Below the pieces are notes generated by a model. It searched no databases. It was not told the origin of the DNA and saw only the letters and a list, made by a program, of their open reading frames with translations. Below are positions 9,792 to 19,088 of a stretch of DNA of 64,000 nucleotides, in pieces. This DNA comes from Acinetobacter guillouiae CIP 63.46 (lineage in GTDB: Bacteria; Pseudomonadota; Gammaproteobacteria; Pseudomonadales; Moraxellaceae): positions 104,001-168,000 of the forward strand of contig NZ_KB849284.1 of NCBI RefSeq assembly GCF_000368145.1. Direction: 5' to 3'. The translations under genes were made by a program, and so were the position numbers. Numbering within the stretch: the first letter of the stretch is position 1; each line of letters begins with the position of its first letter.

Positions 9792-10364
9792 CTATCTTAA
9801 TTTTTTCTGATTCAAACTTTCTCTAAACTGCTGCCATTGAAAATGTGGTCCAGGATCAGTTTTTCGTCCTGATGCAATATCAGAATGTCCTGTTAAATGA
9901 TGATCAGTTTTTGGATAAGCGCGTTGCAAAGCGGCTACCACATCAACCAGTTGTTGATATTGGATCGCTTCAAAATCGCTATCATCACTTCCTTCAAGTT
10001 CAATCCCAATTGAATAGTCATTACACTCAACTTTACCCAGATAAGCTGAACGTCCTGCATGCCAAGCCCGATCATTAAAATTAACAAACTGGATAATTTC
10101 ACCAGTTCTTAAAATCAGCAAATGTGCAGAAACCTGCATACCCTCAATGGTTTGAAAATAAGGATGGACTGACCAATCCAGTTGATTTTGAAAAAACTGT
10201 TCAATATAACCTCCACCAAACTGTGAAGGTGGCAAACTAATATTGTGAATCACAATCAGCTGAATCTCTGTATTTTCAGGGCGTTGATTATAGTTAGGAG
10301 ATGGGACTTGTCTTGCGCCAATCAATTGACCATTCACGACCTGAAACTGTGGTGCAGATTGCAT
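9792..10364 (-). CDS. ampD: 1,6-anhydro-N-acetylmuramyl-L-alanine amidase AmpD
   Basis: Cytoplasmic zinc amidase that cleaves the stem peptide from recycled anhydromuropeptides; its loss raises AmpC beta-lactamase in many species. The Amidase_2 fold is complete in 190 residues. Zinc ligands by alignment with the Citrobacter enzyme (His34, His154, Asp164) fall at His40 (IVIHNISL), His160 (LTGHSDIASGRKTDPGPHF) and Asp170, a constant offset of six. It lies head-to-tail with murJ and is convergent with nothing; a repeat element begins 67 bases upstream of its start. Confidence 0.95.
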   Translation of the reverse strand: MQSAPQFQVVNGQLIGARQVPSPNYNQRPENTEIQLIVIHNISLPPSQFGGGYIEQFFQNQLDWSVHPYFQTIEGMQVSAHLLILRTGEIIQFVNFNDRAWHAGRSAYLGKVECNDYSIGIELEGSDDSDFEAIQYQQLVDVVAALQRAYPKTDHHLTGHSDIASGRKTDPGPHFQWQQFRESLNQKKLR

Positions 10365-10430
10365 ATCTTATTCCTACAGAATTTTTCTATTTTCAATAAA
10401 GCTGATTTTCAATATTTTAGTGTAGTCTCG

Positions 10431-10565
10431 GGGCTGTTGACAATTCGTCTATGTTTGCGACGACGAGTATTTTTTAGGTGATACAAGGCACGAGATACGA
10501 AATTTAGTCATTCTAAATGAGTAGTTCGTAACGATGTAGCACCAAAAAATACTCTAGTCCTCAGC
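10431..10565. repeat. Dispersed MITE-like repeat, copy 1 (incomplete)
   Basis: It begins GGGCTGTTGACAATTCGTC and contains an inner inverted pair (GAGTATTTTTTAGGTG and CACCAAAAAATACTC) around a core with ATTTAGTCATTCTAAATGA. The first 100 bases match, in reverse orientation, the right half of the repeat at 34610-34889. No terminal GACAGACCC-like end is seen on the right, so this copy looks truncated. The remaining 270 bases to nadC carry no gene I can support and presumably include the nadC promoter. Confidence 0.75.
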
Positions 10566-10839
10566 TTCGACTTTCACTGCGAATAAAGTAATGCTTTGTT
10601 CTTGTTCAGATTATGACTAAAATTATTTCAGTCTGTATTATGAAACTTAAAAATAGTCTCACTATTCTCATTCATGTTTTACGATGTATACGTCTCGTGC
10701 TTAATTTGGACCGACAACGCAAACTATTTATGAAATGTTAACAGATCCTTATCTGTATAAAATAAAAACTTCTTCAAACTTGCAATGACAGTGCTAATAT
10801 ATCGCTCAGTTTTTAAGGGTGACTAAAATAGGGATATCC

Positions 10840-11685
10840 ATGAGCATACCTGAATCTTTGCTTGAACAATCTATTCAAATTAATATTCAACAAGCACTCC
10901 AAGAAGATATTGGCGATGCTGATATTACTGCCCTACTCACACCAGAAGATGAGCAAGCGACGGCCACGATCATTTCGCGTGAAGATATGGTCTTGGCGGG
11001 ACAACCTTGGGTCGATGCGCTGATCAAAGCGTATGATCCAACTGTACAGATTACTTGGCTTAAAAATGATGGTGACTGGGTCAAAGCCAATGAAACCATT
11101 TATAAATTGGCAGGTTCTGCGCGTAGTTTGCTGACTGTTGAGCGTCCTGCATTAAACTTTGTGCAAACCCTGTCTGCAGTCGCAACCAAAACGGCTGAAT
11201 ATGTAAAATATCTAGAAGGTACTCCAACCAAATTATTAGATACGCGTAAAACTTTGCCGGGTTTACGGATTGCACAAAAATACGCAGTTGCTGTAGGTGG
11301 CGGTCAAAACCACCGCCTTGGTTTATTCGATGCGTTCTTAATTAAAGAGAATCACATCATGGCTGCCGGTGGTATTGCTCAAGCAATTGCCAAAGCGCAT
11401 CAAATCGCACCAGGTAAGCCTATTGAAGTCGAAGTTGAAACATGGGATGAACTGAATCAAGCACTTGAAGCCAAAGCCGATATCGTCATGCTAGATAATT
11501 TTAGCCAACAACAAATGATTGATGCGGTTAAACATGTAGCAGGGCGTTGTAAATTAGAAGCTTCTGGAAATATAACTCTTGAGAATTTAAGTCAAGTTGC
11601 ACAAACAGGTGTTGACTATATTTCGATGGGTGTATTGACTAAAGATGTTAAAGCGATTGATTTATCTATGCGTTTTAATGACTAA
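10840..11685 (+). CDS. nadC: Nicotinate-nucleotide pyrophosphorylase (quinolinate phosphoribosyltransferase)
   Basis: Converts quinolinate and PRPP to nicotinate mononucleotide in de novo NAD synthesis. A GTG at 10819 is in frame but overlaps its own AAGGG; the ATG at 10840 follows GGGA by 5 bases and gives 281 residues, so it is preferred. Family motifs are present: TRKTLPGLR, the HRLGLFDAFLIKENHI active-site segment, EVEVETWDEL, ADIVMLDNF and EASGNITLEN. A single-gene unit with its own terminator. Confidence 0.95.
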   Translation: MSIPESLLEQSIQINIQQALQEDIGDADITALLTPEDEQATATIISREDMVLAGQPWVDALIKAYDPTVQITWLKNDGDWVKANETIYKLAGSARSLLTVERPALNFVQTLSAVATKTAEYVKYLEGTPTKLLDTRKTLPGLRIAQKYAVAVGGGQNHRLGLFDAFLIKENHIMAAGGIAQAIAKAHQIAPGKPIEVEVETWDELNQALEAKADIVMLDNFSQQQMIDAVKHVAGRCKLEASGNITLENLSQVAQTGVDYISMGVLTKDVKAIDLSMRFND

Positions 11686-11706
11686 TCACTCAATCATATG
11701 AGCCAT

Positions 11707-11733
11707 AAAGCAGTATCTATATACTGCTTTTTT
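11707..11733 (+). terminator. Intrinsic terminator after nadC
   Basis: A perfect 10-bp stem AAAGCAGTAT / ATACTGCTTT with loop CTAT, then a T run. Confidence 0.92.
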
Positions 11734-11835
11734 ATTACAAAATATAACGATGAGTCAATAAATAATCAGCTAATTTTATGCAAAAGATCTTCTAAATAAC
11801 AATCAAATTATGTGTACCAACAAAAGAGATAAACA

Positions 11836-12999
11836 ATGAAAAAACATATTTTATATTCATCACTATTCGCATCCATTATTCCGATCCTGAGCCATGCAGA
11901 CACCGTCAATGTGCATGTGTTAAGTGCAACAGTCAAAGATCAAAATATTGCCAATGCTGAAGTAATTTTGCAAAAAAATGGTGAGCGCTCTGCCTCAAGT
12001 TCTACCAATACAAGCGGCCGAGCCACAGTCAATAGTAATACTATAGACAGTTCAGATAATTTACTGATTATCAAAAAATCAGGTTATTCAACACTGGTTG
12101 CAAAATGTCCATGTGATGGCATGACCTACGCCTTAAGTCCTGTACTCAAAGATCTCAACAGTATGCGAATTGTACTGAATTGGGGGCAAAACCCTTTAGA
12201 TCTCGATTCACACTTAAGTTATAAAAATCAACATGTATATTGGGACAGTAAACAAGGTTTGGCTGCAAATCTGGATGTGGATGACACCGACTCTTATGGT
12301 CCTGAAACCGTCACTATCGATAAACGTTTAGAGGGTCAATATTATGTGTATTCAGTACATGACTATTCTGATCGCACTCAACCAACTACGGCCAACTTAT
12401 CCAATAGCCAAGCCAAAGTCATGGTCTATGCAGGGGAATCACTGATTCGTTCTTATTATATTCCAACTGGTCAAACGGGTAATTTATGGACTGTATTTCG
12501 CATTAGTCCTGAAGGTGAAATTCAAGACATCAATCGTATTTCAGGAACCACGGTTAACACAAGCCAAGTGGGTTCAACAGTATCAAATTATCAAAATCAA
12601 ACAACTCGGGTAAATATCGTTCCTGTCTCAGCAGATGCGCAAAAACGAGCCAAGACACTTAATTTAAGTGCGGATAAAGCCTATCAAAACAACCAGATTG
12701 AACAAGCTGCAATGCTCTATCAACAGTCTATCGACTACAATCCAAATGTTGGCCAAACCTATAGTAATCTTGCTGTTGCTTATCAAAAGCTCAATCGTTC
12801 CTCAGAAGCTTTATGGGCAAATCAAAAAGCCATTGCTTTGGCGACCAATAACAATACCAAAGCTTATTCTCACTATAATATGGGTAAAATCTATGAAAAT
12901 AACCAAGATTATGCCCAAGCTAAGCAACATTACCAATTGGCCAATCAATACAAACCAAGCGCGACTTATGATGAAGCGATACAACGTGTAAGCCAGTAA
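11836..12999 (+). CDS. Secreted DUF2135 (YfaP-like) protein with TPR repeats
   Basis: Function unknown. The 387-residue protein has a Sec signal peptide (residues 1-21, cleavage near SHA-DT), a carboxypeptidase-regulatory-like beta domain (about 25-105, with the GRATVNSN segment), a DUF2135/YfaP-type beta domain (about 115-220, signature LNWGQNPLDLDSHL and YYVYSVHDYSD), a Thr/Gln-rich linker, and two or three tetratricopeptide repeats at the end (about 275-385, e.g. GQTYSNLAVAYQKLNRSSEA). The TPRs suggest protein contacts in the periplasm or at the outer membrane. It stands alone between two terminators. Confidence 0.75.
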   Translation: MKKHILYSSLFASIIPILSHADTVNVHVLSATVKDQNIANAEVILQKNGERSASSSTNTSGRATVNSNTIDSSDNLLIIKKSGYSTLVAKCPCDGMTYALSPVLKDLNSMRIVLNWGQNPLDLDSHLSYKNQHVYWDSKQGLAANLDVDDTDSYGPETVTIDKRLEGQYYVYSVHDYSDRTQPTTANLSNSQAKVMVYAGESLIRSYYIPTGQTGNLWTVFRISPEGEIQDINRISGTTVNTSQVGSTVSNYQNQTTRVNIVPVSADAQKRAKTLNLSADKAYQNNQIEQAAMLYQQSIDYNPNVGQTYSNLAVAYQKLNRSSEALWANQKAIALATNNNTKAYSHYNMGKIYENNQDYAQAKQHYQLANQYKPSATYDEAIQRVSQ

Positions 13000-13004
13000 A
13001 AAAA

Positions 13005-13036
13005 TTGCCCAAAGGATATCTACATTCTTTGGGCAA
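13005..13036 (+). terminator. Hairpin terminator after the DUF2135 gene
   Basis: A 10-bp stem TTGCCCAAAG / CTTTGGGCAA with a 12-base loop. The T run after it is weak (GTTTGATGC), so efficiency is uncertain. Confidence 0.65.
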
Positions 13037-13170
13037 GTTTGATGCTTTAGTTTGCTATTTTTTATTGATTAGTTTTAATTTTGCTTACAAAACAAGCAGT
13101 TTTTACATAGAAAAGCCGTCTGAATAAGCCTATAATCTTTGGCTTCCAATACATTCCTGTAATTAGGCCA

Positions 13171-15048
13171 ATGAAGACTTTGAAACAACAAGTTTTGTTT
13201 TTACTTGTCGCTTTTTTATCTGTATTTGCTTTTTTCTTATACCAAGAAGATATCACGCGTTTCTTTCAATTACGTGACATCTATCTAAAACCACGTCTGT
13301 ATAAATATGGCTTTTCAATTCTCTTAAACTACGCCTTTATTAGTTTATTTTATTTAATCTTAAGAAAAACCTTTGCGACCATTTTACTCAGTCAATTTAT
13401 TATTTTTTTACTGAGCTTTATCAATATCAAGAAAGAGCAATATCTTTCTGCAAGTTTGGTTCCTAGTGATTTTTTATTATTTAAAGAAACCTTTATCGCC
13501 TCTCCAGTCATGCTCAAAATTGCGGTCTTTGTAGCAATTGCAGTGTTTATTGGACTATTTGTATTTCTGTATAAAAAAGAGAAATTAGGGACAAAGCCTC
13601 TCCTCCTGACAAACAGCATTTTATCTTTTGCTATCCTTGGCTTCTTTATCACTGCGAATTTTAAAAATAATTTTAGTGAAGCTTGTGCCAACGCGGCAAA
13701 AAACTCAATTTGCCAATATGCAAAATATCTACCCAATACCCGTGGTGACTGGATCGGTGATCATTTAACCATTAAATATTTAGGTTTTTCGACCTTCTTT
13801 TTTTCCAAAACGGTTGATGGCTTAAATAATAAAATTTTCCAAACACAAGTCATCCCTGAAGAAAAAGTTGCTACTTTTTATCAACCGATGGCGGTTGAAC
13901 ATGATGAAGAACCTACATCGAATCTAGCATCAGATGATCCGTCACAACAAAAACAATTGCCAAATATCGTTTTTGTGATGAGCGAGTCGCATTGGGATGC
14001 CAGAAAATTAGACAAAAGCATTCCACCTAACATCACCCCAACGATTAGTAAAAATCAGATTTCTAGCTTATTGTCTCCAAGTTTTGGTGGAGGAACTGCT
14101 AACGTTGAGTTTGAAGTGTTAACCAGTCTAAATACCTATTTAAATCATAATGAACTGGCTTATGTCTCAAAATTAAAACGTCCAACTTATTCATTACCGA
14201 TGTATTTAAATACATTGGGTTATGAAACAACTGCAATGCATAACAACGGCAAATATTTTTATAACCGTAGCGCAGTTTATCAAAATCTAGGTTTTAACCG
14301 TTTTACTTCAATTGAAAATATGATCAACATGGCTGACCGTGCTAAATATATTAATGCTGCGGGTTGGGCTACTGATGATTTAATTTATAACAGTATTGAA
14401 AATCAGCTTAAAAATACGGATAAACCTCAATTTATCTATGCGATCAGTGTTGAAAATCATCCAATGTACAGTGATGATCGCTTTGGTAAAGATCATTTTA
14501 AAATCACCAAAGATGGTGTGAGTGAGAACAGTAAACGTGCACTGAATACTTATTTAACGGGTATGCAACGTGCTGACGATAAATTTAAAACCCTGATTGA
14601 GCATGTCAAACAGCTTGATCGCCCAACAATTGTGATTTTCTTTGGTGACCATTTACCCAACTTACAAAGCGTTTACGATGAGTATGGCTTCTTTAAATCA
14701 GCGCAAGAAAAAGCTGAGAAAAAAGATGTGCGCTTCTTTGAAACACCACTTGCAGTTTGGGCAAATTTCCCCATTGATCAAAAGCAATTTAAAGGGCCTT
14801 TTGTGGCGGCACATTTCTTAGCACCCAAAGTATTAGAAGCAGCGCATATTCCCCTTTCACCTTACTATGCTTTTGTGAATAAAGTGAGCGCTTGTTATAC
14901 GACCGTGCATCAGACAGGCACGCAAACGCAAAAATCTTGTGAATTTGATCAAACAGAGATTCTACAACAGTATAAAGACATGAATATGGATGTGCTAAAT
15001 GGTAAGAATTTCACTTATCAGATGTTAAAATCAAAAGCTGAAAGCTAG
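13171..15048 (+). CDS. LTA synthase-like sulfatase-fold membrane phosphotransferase
   Basis: A 625-residue inner-membrane protein with about five N-terminal transmembrane helices (residues 8-25, 45-65, 68-85, 110-130, 145-165) and a periplasmic alkaline-phosphatase-fold domain. The metal motif FVMSESHWDA lies near 268, the probable threonine nucleophile in GGGTANVEFEVLTS near 309, ENHPMY near 430 and FFGDHLP near 492. This is the OpgB/LtaS group, which moves glycerol-phosphate or similar groups onto glycans or lipids. The substrate in Acinetobacter is not established, so a specific name would be a guess. Confidence 0.8.
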   Translation: MKTLKQQVLFLLVAFLSVFAFFLYQEDITRFFQLRDIYLKPRLYKYGFSILLNYAFISLFYLILRKTFATILLSQFIIFLLSFINIKKEQYLSASLVPSDFLLFKETFIASPVMLKIAVFVAIAVFIGLFVFLYKKEKLGTKPLLLTNSILSFAILGFFITANFKNNFSEACANAAKNSICQYAKYLPNTRGDWIGDHLTIKYLGFSTFFFSKTVDGLNNKIFQTQVIPEEKVATFYQPMAVEHDEEPTSNLASDDPSQQKQLPNIVFVMSESHWDARKLDKSIPPNITPTISKNQISSLLSPSFGGGTANVEFEVLTSLNTYLNHNELAYVSKLKRPTYSLPMYLNTLGYETTAMHNNGKYFYNRSAVYQNLGFNRFTSIENMINMADRAKYINAAGWATDDLIYNSIENQLKNTDKPQFIYAISVENHPMYSDDRFGKDHFKITKDGVSENSKRALNTYLTGMQRADDKFKTLIEHVKQLDRPTIVIFFGDHLPNLQSVYDEYGFFKSAQEKAEKKDVRFFETPLAVWANFPIDQKQFKGPFVAAHFLAPKVLEAAHIPLSPYYAFVNKVSACYTTVHQTGTQTQKSCEFDQTEILQQYKDMNMDVLNGKNFTYQMLKSKAES

Positions 15049-15058
15049 TCCTATCCAA

Positions 15059-15094
15059 ATGATCAAGAAGGTTCTCCAGAGTCTTCTTGATCAT
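15059..15094. repeat. 12-bp perfect inverted repeat overlapping the end of a small gene
   Basis: ATGATCAAGAAG and CTTCTTGATCAT are separated by 12 bases, starting 10 bases after the stop of the LTA-synthase-like gene. It has no T run on either strand but could cap the 3' end of that mRNA. It also covers the last codons and stop of the minus-strand small gene that follows. Confidence 0.6.
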
Positions 15095-15227
15095 GCTGCT
15101 GTTCAGCATGTTGTTGTGGTTCATTATTTTTTGCGTCAAATTCTTTGCTTTCGAAATCTTCACGGCGTGGATCTCCAGCCATCAATACAAAGGTAATCAC
15201 TGCGAATAGAACAATGAGTATTTTCAT
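15063..15227 (-). CDS. Predicted 54-residue membrane-anchored or secreted small protein
   Basis: It has a hydrophobic start of about 17 residues (MKILIVLFAVITFVLMAG) followed by a very polar tail rich in Glu, Gln, Asp and His. An AGG lies 3 bases before the ATG, which is rather close. I do not recognise the family. The pattern of a clean signal-like helix and a charged tail argues for a real gene over chance, but there is no other support. It is convergent with the LTA-synthase-like gene; a role linked to that enzyme is possible but not shown. Confidence 0.5.
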   Translation of the reverse strand: MKILIVLFAVITFVLMAGDPRREDFESKEFDAKNNEPQQHAEQQHDQEDSGEPS

Positions 15228-15401
15228 AAGCCTGCCATTTGCTAAAGTTTGAAATATTCTAAATATCGGTTGATGAAAAGATTTGTAGAGTCTGTATACG
15301 AAACAAGGGATTTCAGCTGATTTATGTATCTATTGACGTAAATAGATGATTGGAATCTTAATCATGTAAGTTTGCGCAAATTATGTGGCCTTCTATCAAC
15401 T

Positions 15402-15430
15402 AAAAATAAGGTGCAATTCGCACCTTATTT
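15402..15430 (-). terminator. Intrinsic terminator of the phospholipase C gene
   Basis: A perfect 11-bp stem AAATAAGGTGC / GCACCTTATTT with a 5-base loop, T-rich on the minus strand. It lies 28 bases after the phospholipase stop. Confidence 0.88.
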
Positions 15431-15457
15431 AAATTATAAAAATTCAGCTATTTAAAA

Positions 15458-17638
15458 TTAAGATTCTATAAATCCCATATAAGGGTCAGAAAATGAATCT
15501 TTACCCGTTTCAATACGCCCAGCAAAACGGCGTTTAAAGGTGCTATCACCCTCTATTGTTACAGTAAAATCATACCAACCACCGAAATCAGACATATTCC
15601 AATTCAACTCCTTTTCTGTAGAAGCCGTTTCGATATTCCATGTCTTATTGGGTAGATAAGCATTGGCTTTCACGGTCAATTTTGCTGTTTTCGCAGCATC
15701 ATTACGAACTTTTAAATAGAGTTTAGGATCACACTCTTCAACACATACACGCACTTCTGGCAATGCCTCTATTTGTGCAGACTTGACTAAATCTCCTGCA
15801 AAGCCACGATGGAAACCATTTGGACCCAATACCCATAAATCATATAGTCCATTTGAAGCTTTCCATACATCATCCAATTGCTTACCTGCTTCAACCATAT
15901 AACGACGAGGAATCGCGTCTAAATTCAATTTGTCATAAACATGGAAAACTGCGGCGTGTGTTCCGGTATTAGAGAACATTAACTTCACCGTTTTTGTTGC
16001 CACATCAACTTTCGCACTACTATGTAAAATATAAGGCAATGCCCGAGAGAGGCGTGTTCCTAACTCTTGAACAGGATAGACCTGACTTAAAGGACGGGAA
16101 ACCGGTGGCAATAGCGCTTGTGCATTACGAATCGCATCTGCATCATTTTTGGTTTTTTTACCCATTAAGTCCGAAATAGCGGTGGTATTTGGATTTTTAA
16201 AGTCAAAAGCTGTGGTTAAATCACCACATACAGCACGGCGATATGGACTAATATTCGGTTCTTGCACGCCAAAACGTTGCTCTAAGAAACGAATAACAGA
16301 CGAATGATCAAAAACCTGTGAATTTACCCAACCACCACGACTCCACGGAGAAATCACATACATAGGTACGCGTATTCCTGGACCATAGACCCCCACACCA
16401 TTGCTGACTTTAGGATCAGTAAAGTTAGGTTGTCCTGCTGAAGCTTTGGGGTGCGTAGCGTATTCATATGAGATTTGTTCTTCACTCAAGGTGGTTTTAC
16501 CTTGCATCACACCTGAAGCATCTTTTGAAGGTGCGCTTGGTGATGGAATGTGATCAAAAAAGCCATCATTTTCATCAAAGTTGACCAATAAAACCGTTTG
16601 ACTCCAAATCGCAGGGTTTTCCGTTAAAGCGTTTAAAACTTCCTGAATGTACCAAGCACCTTGTACAGGGCTTGATGGTCCTGGATGCTCACTATAGGCC
16701 GCAGGTGCAACCATCCAACTGACTTGAGGTAATTGACCTTTGGCAATATCATCTTTAAATGAAGTAAGGAATCCACCATCAGGCATCGTATTGGCAATCC
16801 CTTTATACAATGGTTGTGTTGCATCAATGGCGGGATCATAAGCAGGACACGTGCTGTCATTGTTTACAGGTTTACCGGATAATTCATTGGCACGGCGATA
16901 TTGTTTAAAGCCAGCCAAAGGATTGTCGGTAAAGTTATCGGGCATATTTTGATAAACTTTCCACGTCACACCCGCTTGTTGTAGGCGCTCAGGATAGGTT
17001 GTCCAATCATAGCCTGTGCTTGATGCACCAATACTGTCCAAGTCATTTACAACACTGGCAACACCCGCAGCTTTAGGACCGTTTGAACCTGTCCATAAGA
17101 ACATACGATTCGAATTGGTTCCTGTATGCATTGCACAATGATATGCATCACACAGGGTAAAGGCGTTGGCAAGTGAGAACTGAAATTCAACTTCTTTTTG
17201 TTTGTAATATCCCATAGATTGGGGTTGTTTATATTGTACCCAATTGCCCATACGGCCATGGTTCCAAGCAAATTGCCCATCTGTCCATGAGTGTGGCGTA
17301 CCGCTAACACGTTGTGCATTACCGCGAGTACTGTCTAAATGATAGGGAAAGATTTTATTCTTATCTTTATCGTATTGTTCCCAAATCTTACGGTTGTCGG
17401 ATAGCGGAATGGTAAAACGATCACCAAACCCACGAACTCCTTTTAACGTTCCAAAATAATTATCAAACGAGCGATTTTCTTGCGTCAAAATGATGACATG
17501 TTTTACATCTTTAATCGTGCCTGTTTCGACTTTGGCGTCAATGGCTAAAGCTTTTTGGATGCTGGCTGGAAAGCTGGCTAAAGCGGCTGTACCAAATATT
17601 GTTTTTGTTGAATTGACTAAAAAATCACGACGGTTCAT
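15458..17638 (-). CDS. plc: Phosphocholine-specific phospholipase C, Tat-exported
   Basis: Hydrolyses phosphatidylcholine or sphingomyelin to phosphocholine outside the cytoplasm. The frame is open further upstream, but the ATG at 17638 has AAGGAAA 7-8 bases before it and begins the twin-arginine signal NRRDFLVNSTK, so that start is used (726 residues). The catalytic phosphoesterase domain starts at VKHVIILTQENRSFDNYFG, with DAYHCAMHTGTNSNR, NFDENDGFFDHIPSP and VYGPGIRVPMYVISPWSRG. Two DUF756-type C-terminal beta domains close the protein, matching the Pseudomonas PlcH/PlcN layout. A tiny lipoprotein gene lies 20 bases upstream. Confidence 0.93.
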   Translation of the reverse strand: MNRRDFLVNSTKTIFGTAALASFPASIQKALAIDAKVETGTIKDVKHVIILTQENRSFDNYFGTLKGVRGFGDRFTIPLSDNRKIWEQYDKDKNKIFPYHLDSTRGNAQRVSGTPHSWTDGQFAWNHGRMGNWVQYKQPQSMGYYKQKEVEFQFSLANAFTLCDAYHCAMHTGTNSNRMFLWTGSNGPKAAGVASVVNDLDSIGASSTGYDWTTYPERLQQAGVTWKVYQNMPDNFTDNPLAGFKQYRRANELSGKPVNNDSTCPAYDPAIDATQPLYKGIANTMPDGGFLTSFKDDIAKGQLPQVSWMVAPAAYSEHPGPSSPVQGAWYIQEVLNALTENPAIWSQTVLLVNFDENDGFFDHIPSPSAPSKDASGVMQGKTTLSEEQISYEYATHPKASAGQPNFTDPKVSNGVGVYGPGIRVPMYVISPWSRGGWVNSQVFDHSSVIRFLEQRFGVQEPNISPYRRAVCGDLTTAFDFKNPNTTAISDLMGKKTKNDADAIRNAQALLPPVSRPLSQVYPVQELGTRLSRALPYILHSSAKVDVATKTVKLMFSNTGTHAAVFHVYDKLNLDAIPRRYMVEAGKQLDDVWKASNGLYDLWVLGPNGFHRGFAGDLVKSAQIEALPEVRVCVEECDPKLYLKVRNDAAKTAKLTVKANAYLPNKTWNIETASTEKELNWNMSDFGGWYDFTVTIEGDSTFKRRFAGRIETGKDSFSDPYMGFIES

Positions 17639-17658
17639 CTCTATTTCCTTATTTTTTA

Positions 17659-17787
17659 TTATGGTGCGCAATGTACTTTACACGCAGCGGGTGGCTGTGG
17701 ATTCGTCGTTGAGCTTTCATTATCATCATTACAAGCACTGAGTAAGACACTCAGACTGGTCACTAAAATCAGCAAAAAATTTTGCAT
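17659..17787 (-). CDS. Predicted 42-residue lipoprotein in front of phospholipase C
   Basis: The frame reads MQNFLLILVTSLSVLLSAC and then a short polar tail with NDDNESS, PQPPAA and two further cysteines. LSAC is a good lipobox with Cys19 as the acylated residue. AGGA lies 2-3 bases before the ATG; an in-frame ATG at 17799 is an alternative. It ends 20 bases before the phospholipase start in the same direction, so the two are probably cotranscribed. No family is recognised. It resembles the small lipoprotein leaders seen beside exported enzymes, but a function cannot be given. Confidence 0.6.
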   Translation of the reverse strand: MQNFLLILVTSLSVLLSACNDDNESSTTNPQPPAACKVHCAP

Positions 17788-17953
17788 TGTCCTATCCATG
17801 AAATAAAGGTAGGGATAGTCAATACAACTGCTATGACGCTAGAGTGAAGTTTTTATGGCAGTTTGATGAATACTTTTTAAAAAATTATGAATATCAAATA
17901 TTTGTTTTAATTTATAAATAACCGAATTAGGTTAAAATCATTTTATGCAATAA

Positions 17954-17977
17954 AAAACGCATCCGAAGATGCGTTTT
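17954..17977 (-). terminator. Intrinsic terminator of rph
   Basis: A perfect 10-bp stem AAAACGCATC / GATGCGTTTT with loop CGAA on the plus strand; T-rich on both sides, so it can work in both directions. It lies 30 bases beyond the rph stop. Confidence 0.9.
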
Positions 17978-18006
17978 GTTTATAAAAATAAATCAATATT
18001 TTCGAA

Positions 18007-18723
18007 TTACCAACCAAGCGCTTCTTGTTGTTTTTTTACCAATTCCTGAATACCTTTTTCAGCCATTTCAAGCATTGCATTGGATTGAGCGCGTGTAAAT
18101 GGTTTTTCTTCTGCAGTCCCTTGAATTTCAATAAACTCACCTGCTTGAGTCATCACCACATTCAAGTCAGTTTGACAGTTAGAATCTTCTTCATAGCAAA
18201 GATCAAGCAATACTTCATCTTGATACATGCCGACAGAAATCGCAGCAACAAGCCCTTTTAATGGATCATGCTTAATTTTCTTTTTCTCAAGAAGTACATT
18301 CATAGCATCAATTAATGCAACCGCAGCACCCGTAATTGCAGCAGTACGTGTACCACCATCTGCCTGAATCACATCGCAGTCGATGGTAATAGTGTTTTCA
18401 CCCAATTTTTTCAAATCCACCATTGCACGTAAGCTACGACCAATCAAACGTTGAATTTCTTGAGTACGACCAGATTGCTTACCGCGAGCAGCTTCACGGT
18501 CGCTACGTGTATGGGTAGAACGTGGCAACATACCGTATTCCGCAGTCACCCAACCTTGGCCCTGACCCTTTAAGAAACGTGGCACTGAATTGTCAATACT
18601 TGCAGTACACAGCACTTTTGTATGACCAAATTCAACCAATACTGAACCTTCCGCATAACGGGTGTAGTTACGGGTAATTTTAACTTCACGTAATTGATCT
18701 AATGCACGTTGGTCGATACGCAT
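18007..18723 (-). CDS. rph: Ribonuclease PH
   Basis: Phosphate-dependent 3' exonuclease that trims tRNA precursors. The 238-residue length is normal. It shows [15 protein letters not shown]-like strand residues ([15 protein letters not shown]), the phosphate-binding [18 protein letters not shown] region, [27 protein letters not shown] and the C-terminal VEIQGT equivalent [13 protein letters not shown]. All are intact, unlike the frameshifted rph of E. coli K-12. It is transcribed alone. Confidence 0.97.
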   Translation of the reverse strand: MRIDQRALDQLREVKITRNYTRYAEGSVLVEFGHTKVLCTASIDNSVPRFLKGQGQGWVTAEYGMLPRSTHTRSDREAARGKQSGRTQEIQRLIGRSLRAMVDLKKLGENTITIDCDVIQADGGTRTAAITGAAVALIDAMNVLLEKKKIKHDPLKGLVAAISVGMYQDEVLLDLCYEEDSNCQTDLNVVMTQAGEFIEIQGTAEEKPFTRAQSNAMLEMAEKGIQELVKKQQEALGW

Positions 18724-19088
18724 AGCTTGTCCTTATGGGATTCAAAAAATATTGCGACTTATTATAACAGATCCAAGAGAGATGGTTTTGTTACAAGATG
18801 GTGGTTTTTGAAATTGCTCGCTAAATCTATATGTGGTGACTTAAATAAACGTCTATACAAAAAGATAGATATACAAACCACGTTTTAAAATTTTCGAAAT
18901 TTAGCAAAAAAATTAAAAATCACTGAATCTAAAACATCGCATTAAAAGCAATAGAAGAACCTTATTTAACTCAATAAGGTTCTTCTAACAACAATTGAGG
19001 ATCTATTTTCAACAGCTATTGCACCAGTTGAATGAAGCGAGATAAACACCTTAGCAACACCAATGCTTACACATCGCAAAAACTTTGT
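18724..19088. other. Intergenic region between desB and rph with a 14-bp hairpin
   Basis: No coding frame is convincing here. A perfect 14-bp inverted repeat (AGAAGAACCTTATT at 18953-18966 and its complement at 18973-18986, 6-base loop) lies about 100 bases past the desB stop and probably ends the leftward desCB transcript. The right part presumably holds the rph promoter. Confidence 0.6.
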
